From contig DYCA01000056.1 in assembly GCA_019418305.1 (NCBI GenBank), positions 1-7,857 on the forward strand: a DNA stretch of 7,857 bases. The letters run 5' to 3'. Source of the DNA: Clostridiales bacterium (GTDB lineage Bacteria > Bacillota > Clostridia > Oscillospirales > Butyricicoccaceae). Each line of letters starts with the position of its first letter. The stretch's first letter is position 1. A model generated the notes under the pieces. That model worked only from the letters and a program-made list of their open reading frames with translations, was not told the DNA's origin and ran no database searches. This document shows positions 6,465-7,857 of this stretch, piece after piece. A program made the translations under genes and the position numbers.

Positions 6465-7400
6465 TTATGCAATTTCTGCGTAAACGCCGTAGACATAGCC
6501 CTGTTCTGATGCCTGTTCGTCGGTCAGCACCTCGCCGGTCAGCTTCGGGCCGATGCTGTCGTCGGTGTATGTGCAGCCCAGCTTGCCGGTGTGCAGCGTG
6601 AGCGTCTGCGTCTGCTGTGTACCGTCGGTGAAAGTGACGGTGACGGTCAGGGTTGCGCCGTCAAATTCGTCGATGCGGGTGTGCCATGCATCCTGCAAAT
6701 CAGACTCCTGCGCCATATCGACCGGCTTGGGTTCTCCCCAGAGGCCATAGCAAGTGTTGGCTGCATACGGCTCTACAAATCCATTTTCCACATGCCAGCT
6801 TGCTTCCACCCACCAATTGCCATCGTCGTATCCATGCACCAGAAAGTCATCGGCACCCTGCGTCGGCGGATAGCTGCCCTGCAAGATAGCGTCCGCATCG
6901 GATTCCTGAATATCCATGCGTGCAACACGATACAGTCCGCCCTTGTCAATCGATGCACTGACCATCTCAATATTATCGCCAGTCACCTTGAACAGGCAGC
7001 CGCTAAAAAAGCCTTTCGTTGCGCTGTCCATGCCACCCGACGCGGTATCGAATACGATTTTGCTGTCCTTAGGCTCCATGGTCTCGCCCGTGTCCGCAGC
7101 ATACGCCACGATGCCGAACGAGTGCGCGACCGCCTCGGCCACCGCATCGGAAGCGGGCTGGCCGCTTTGCTGCGACTTCCAAACCGCCGTGCCGCCGACC
7201 ACCACGCCGAATGCACATGCCACGGCCACAATCCGTTTTGCCATGCCGAACCGGCGGCGCGGCGCAGCTGCCAGATGCTGCGGTGTGTTCTGTTGCTCTT
7301 CCCGACGCGCCTGCCGCGCTGCTGCAAGGGTGCGCTCCTTCAGTTCATCTGGCGCTTTGATATTCTTCAGTCGGTTCCAGTTGTTCCGGTTGTCCATCAT
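6465..7400 (-). CDS. Putative membrane-anchored anti-sigma factor for the adjacent ECF sigma
   Basis: The roughly 311-residue product looks like a single-pass membrane protein with the topology of an anti-sigma factor. Numbering from the first of three consecutive Met codons, the N-terminus is a charged cytoplasmic segment of about 55 residues, with KNIKAPDELKERTLAAARQA at 13-32. A transmembrane helix follows at about 57-75 (ending FGVVVGGTAVW), then an extracytoplasmic domain of about 235 residues. That domain is rich in Thr, Asp and aromatics, has cysteines at 136, 218 and 277, and I do not recognise it. The N-terminus lacks the His-x3-Cys-x2-Cys zinc motif of classical ZAS anti-sigma factors. 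The assignment rests on topology and on the gene overlapping the end of the sigma gene by 56-59 nt, a layout typical of co-translated sigma/anti-sigma pairs. GGAGG (7407-7411) lies 3, 6 or 9 nt before the three ATGs. The middle one (7398-7400) has the best spacing among the longer choices, but 7403 or 7397 is also possible. Confidence 0.72.
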   Translation of the reverse strand: MMDNRNNWNRLKNIKAPDELKERTLAAARQARREEQQNTPQHLAAAPRRRFGMAKRIVAVACAFGVVVGGTAVWKSQQSGQPASDAVAEAVAHSFGIVAYAADTGETMEPKDSKIVFDTASGGMDSATKGFFSGCLFKVTGDNIEMVSASIDKGGLYRVARMDIQESDADAILQGSYPPTQGADDFLVHGYDDGNWWVEASWHVENGFVEPYAANTCYGLWGEPKPVDMAQESDLQDAWHTRIDEFDGATLTVTVTFTDGTQQTQTLTLHTGKLGCTYTDDSIGPKLTGEVLTDEQASEQGYVYGVYAEIA

Positions 7401-7857
7401 CATTTCCCTCCAGTTCGAGTCTCAGTTTTTTGCGGGCGCGATGCAGACGGGTGCGCACCGTCGCCGGGCGGCAGCCCACCAACGGCGCAATCTCGTCCGT
7501 GCCGTACCCCTCGACGTAGTGCAGCCAGACCACGATACGCAAATCGTCCGGCAGTGCGCGCACCGCCTGCCAGAGTTCGTCGTTTCCGTCTTGTGCCGGT
7601 GCTGCGGCATCTGGAGCGGCCTCAAGCGGCGCAGTGCGCCGAAACCATGCCGACCGGCGCAGGTCGTTGCAGCAGTTGACCGTCACGCGCAGCAGCCACG
7701 CCTTGAGGTGCTCGTCATCGCGGAAGTCGGTCGTATCGCGCAGCAGCCGCAGGAATACCTCCTGATACACGTCCTCCGCATCCGCGCGCCCACCCAGCCG
7801 GCACAGCGCCAGCCGATAGACCGCATCGCCGCAGCGCTCCATTGCGTCATACAGGAA
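7345..7857 (-). CDS. ECF-type RNA polymerase sigma factor, 5' end beyond window
   Basis: This is an extracytoplasmic-function sigma factor that directs RNA polymerase to a stress- or signal-specific promoter set. The frame is open through the right edge. Five codons (Phe-Leu-Tyr-Asp-Ala) precede the ATG at 7840-7842, and family comparison suggests the true start is further upstream, so the gene is treated as 5'-partial. Counting from that Met, region 2 includes DAVYRLALCR (6-15), DAEDVYQEVFLRLL (21-34) and LKAWLLRVTVNCCNDLRR (46-63). An Ala/Pro/Asp linker follows (about 71-88). Region 4 has ALPDDLRIVVWLHYVEGYG (96-114) and the helix-turn-helix TDEIAPLVGCRPATVRTRLH (115-134). The acidic tail (145-165) is encoded partly within the overlap with the anti-sigma gene, whose ribosome binding site lies inside this gene. 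The family call is firm; the specific regulon cannot be read from the window. Confidence 0.93.
   Translation of the reverse strand, partial: FLYDAMERCGDAVYRLALCRLGGRADAEDVYQEVFLRLLRDTTDFRDDEHLKAWLLRVTVNCCNDLRRSAWFRRTAPLEAAPDAAAPAQDGNDELWQAVRALPDDLRIVVWLHYVEGYGTDEIAPLVGCRPATVRTRLHRARKKLRLELEGNDDGQPEQLEPTEEYQSAR

Overview
This window looks like ordinary chromosomal DNA from a Firmicutes bacterium, probably a moderately GC-rich member of the Clostridia (Oscillospirales/Ruminococcaceae-like). The assignment is an inference. It rests on GC-rich coding with AT-rich promoters, strong AGGAGG-type ribosome binding sites, a pgk-tpiA-gpmI-eno gene order, a cofactor-independent phosphoglycerate mutase, and an ECF sigma/membrane anti-sigma pair of clostridial style. 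Every supported gene lies on the minus strand, so transcription runs from the right edge to the left edge.

Right part (about 6415-7857): the 3' portion of an ECF sigma factor gene, entering from beyond the window, overlaps a gene for a single-pass membrane protein that is very likely its anti-sigma factor. A strong intrinsic terminator follows the anti-sigma gene and closes this unit.

Middle part (about 4964-6400): a well-formed promoter drives trmL (tRNA wobble-base 2'-O-methyltransferase) and a degV-family gene for a fatty-acid-binding protein. The two are tightly coupled: the second gene's ribosome binding site touches the first gene's stop codon. I see no intrinsic terminator after degV.

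Left part (1-4963): a lower-glycolysis operon of pgk, tpiA, gpmI and eno, with eno cut by the left edge. A good promoter (TTGCGA, 17 bp, TATAAT) precedes pgk, and an 18-bp Rex-like palindrome lies further upstream, which would tie the operon to the NADH/NAD+ ratio. The four enzymes interconvert the triose phosphates and carry 1,3-bisphosphoglycerate through to phosphoenolpyruvate. No gapA or cggR gene lies directly upstream of pgk. The pgk-tpiA and tpiA-gpmI gaps contain tandem stem-loops without U-tracts, which may tune mRNA stability or expression of individual genes.

I found no mobile element, CRISPR array, phage gene, rRNA or tRNA gene, and no clearly new multi-gene system. The points most worth a second look are the Lys/Thr/Ala-rich N-terminal extension on GpmI, the Rex-like operator, a possible leaderless leader peptide ahead of pgk, substitutions in the DegV ligand pocket, and the uncharacterised sensor domain of the anti-sigma factor.
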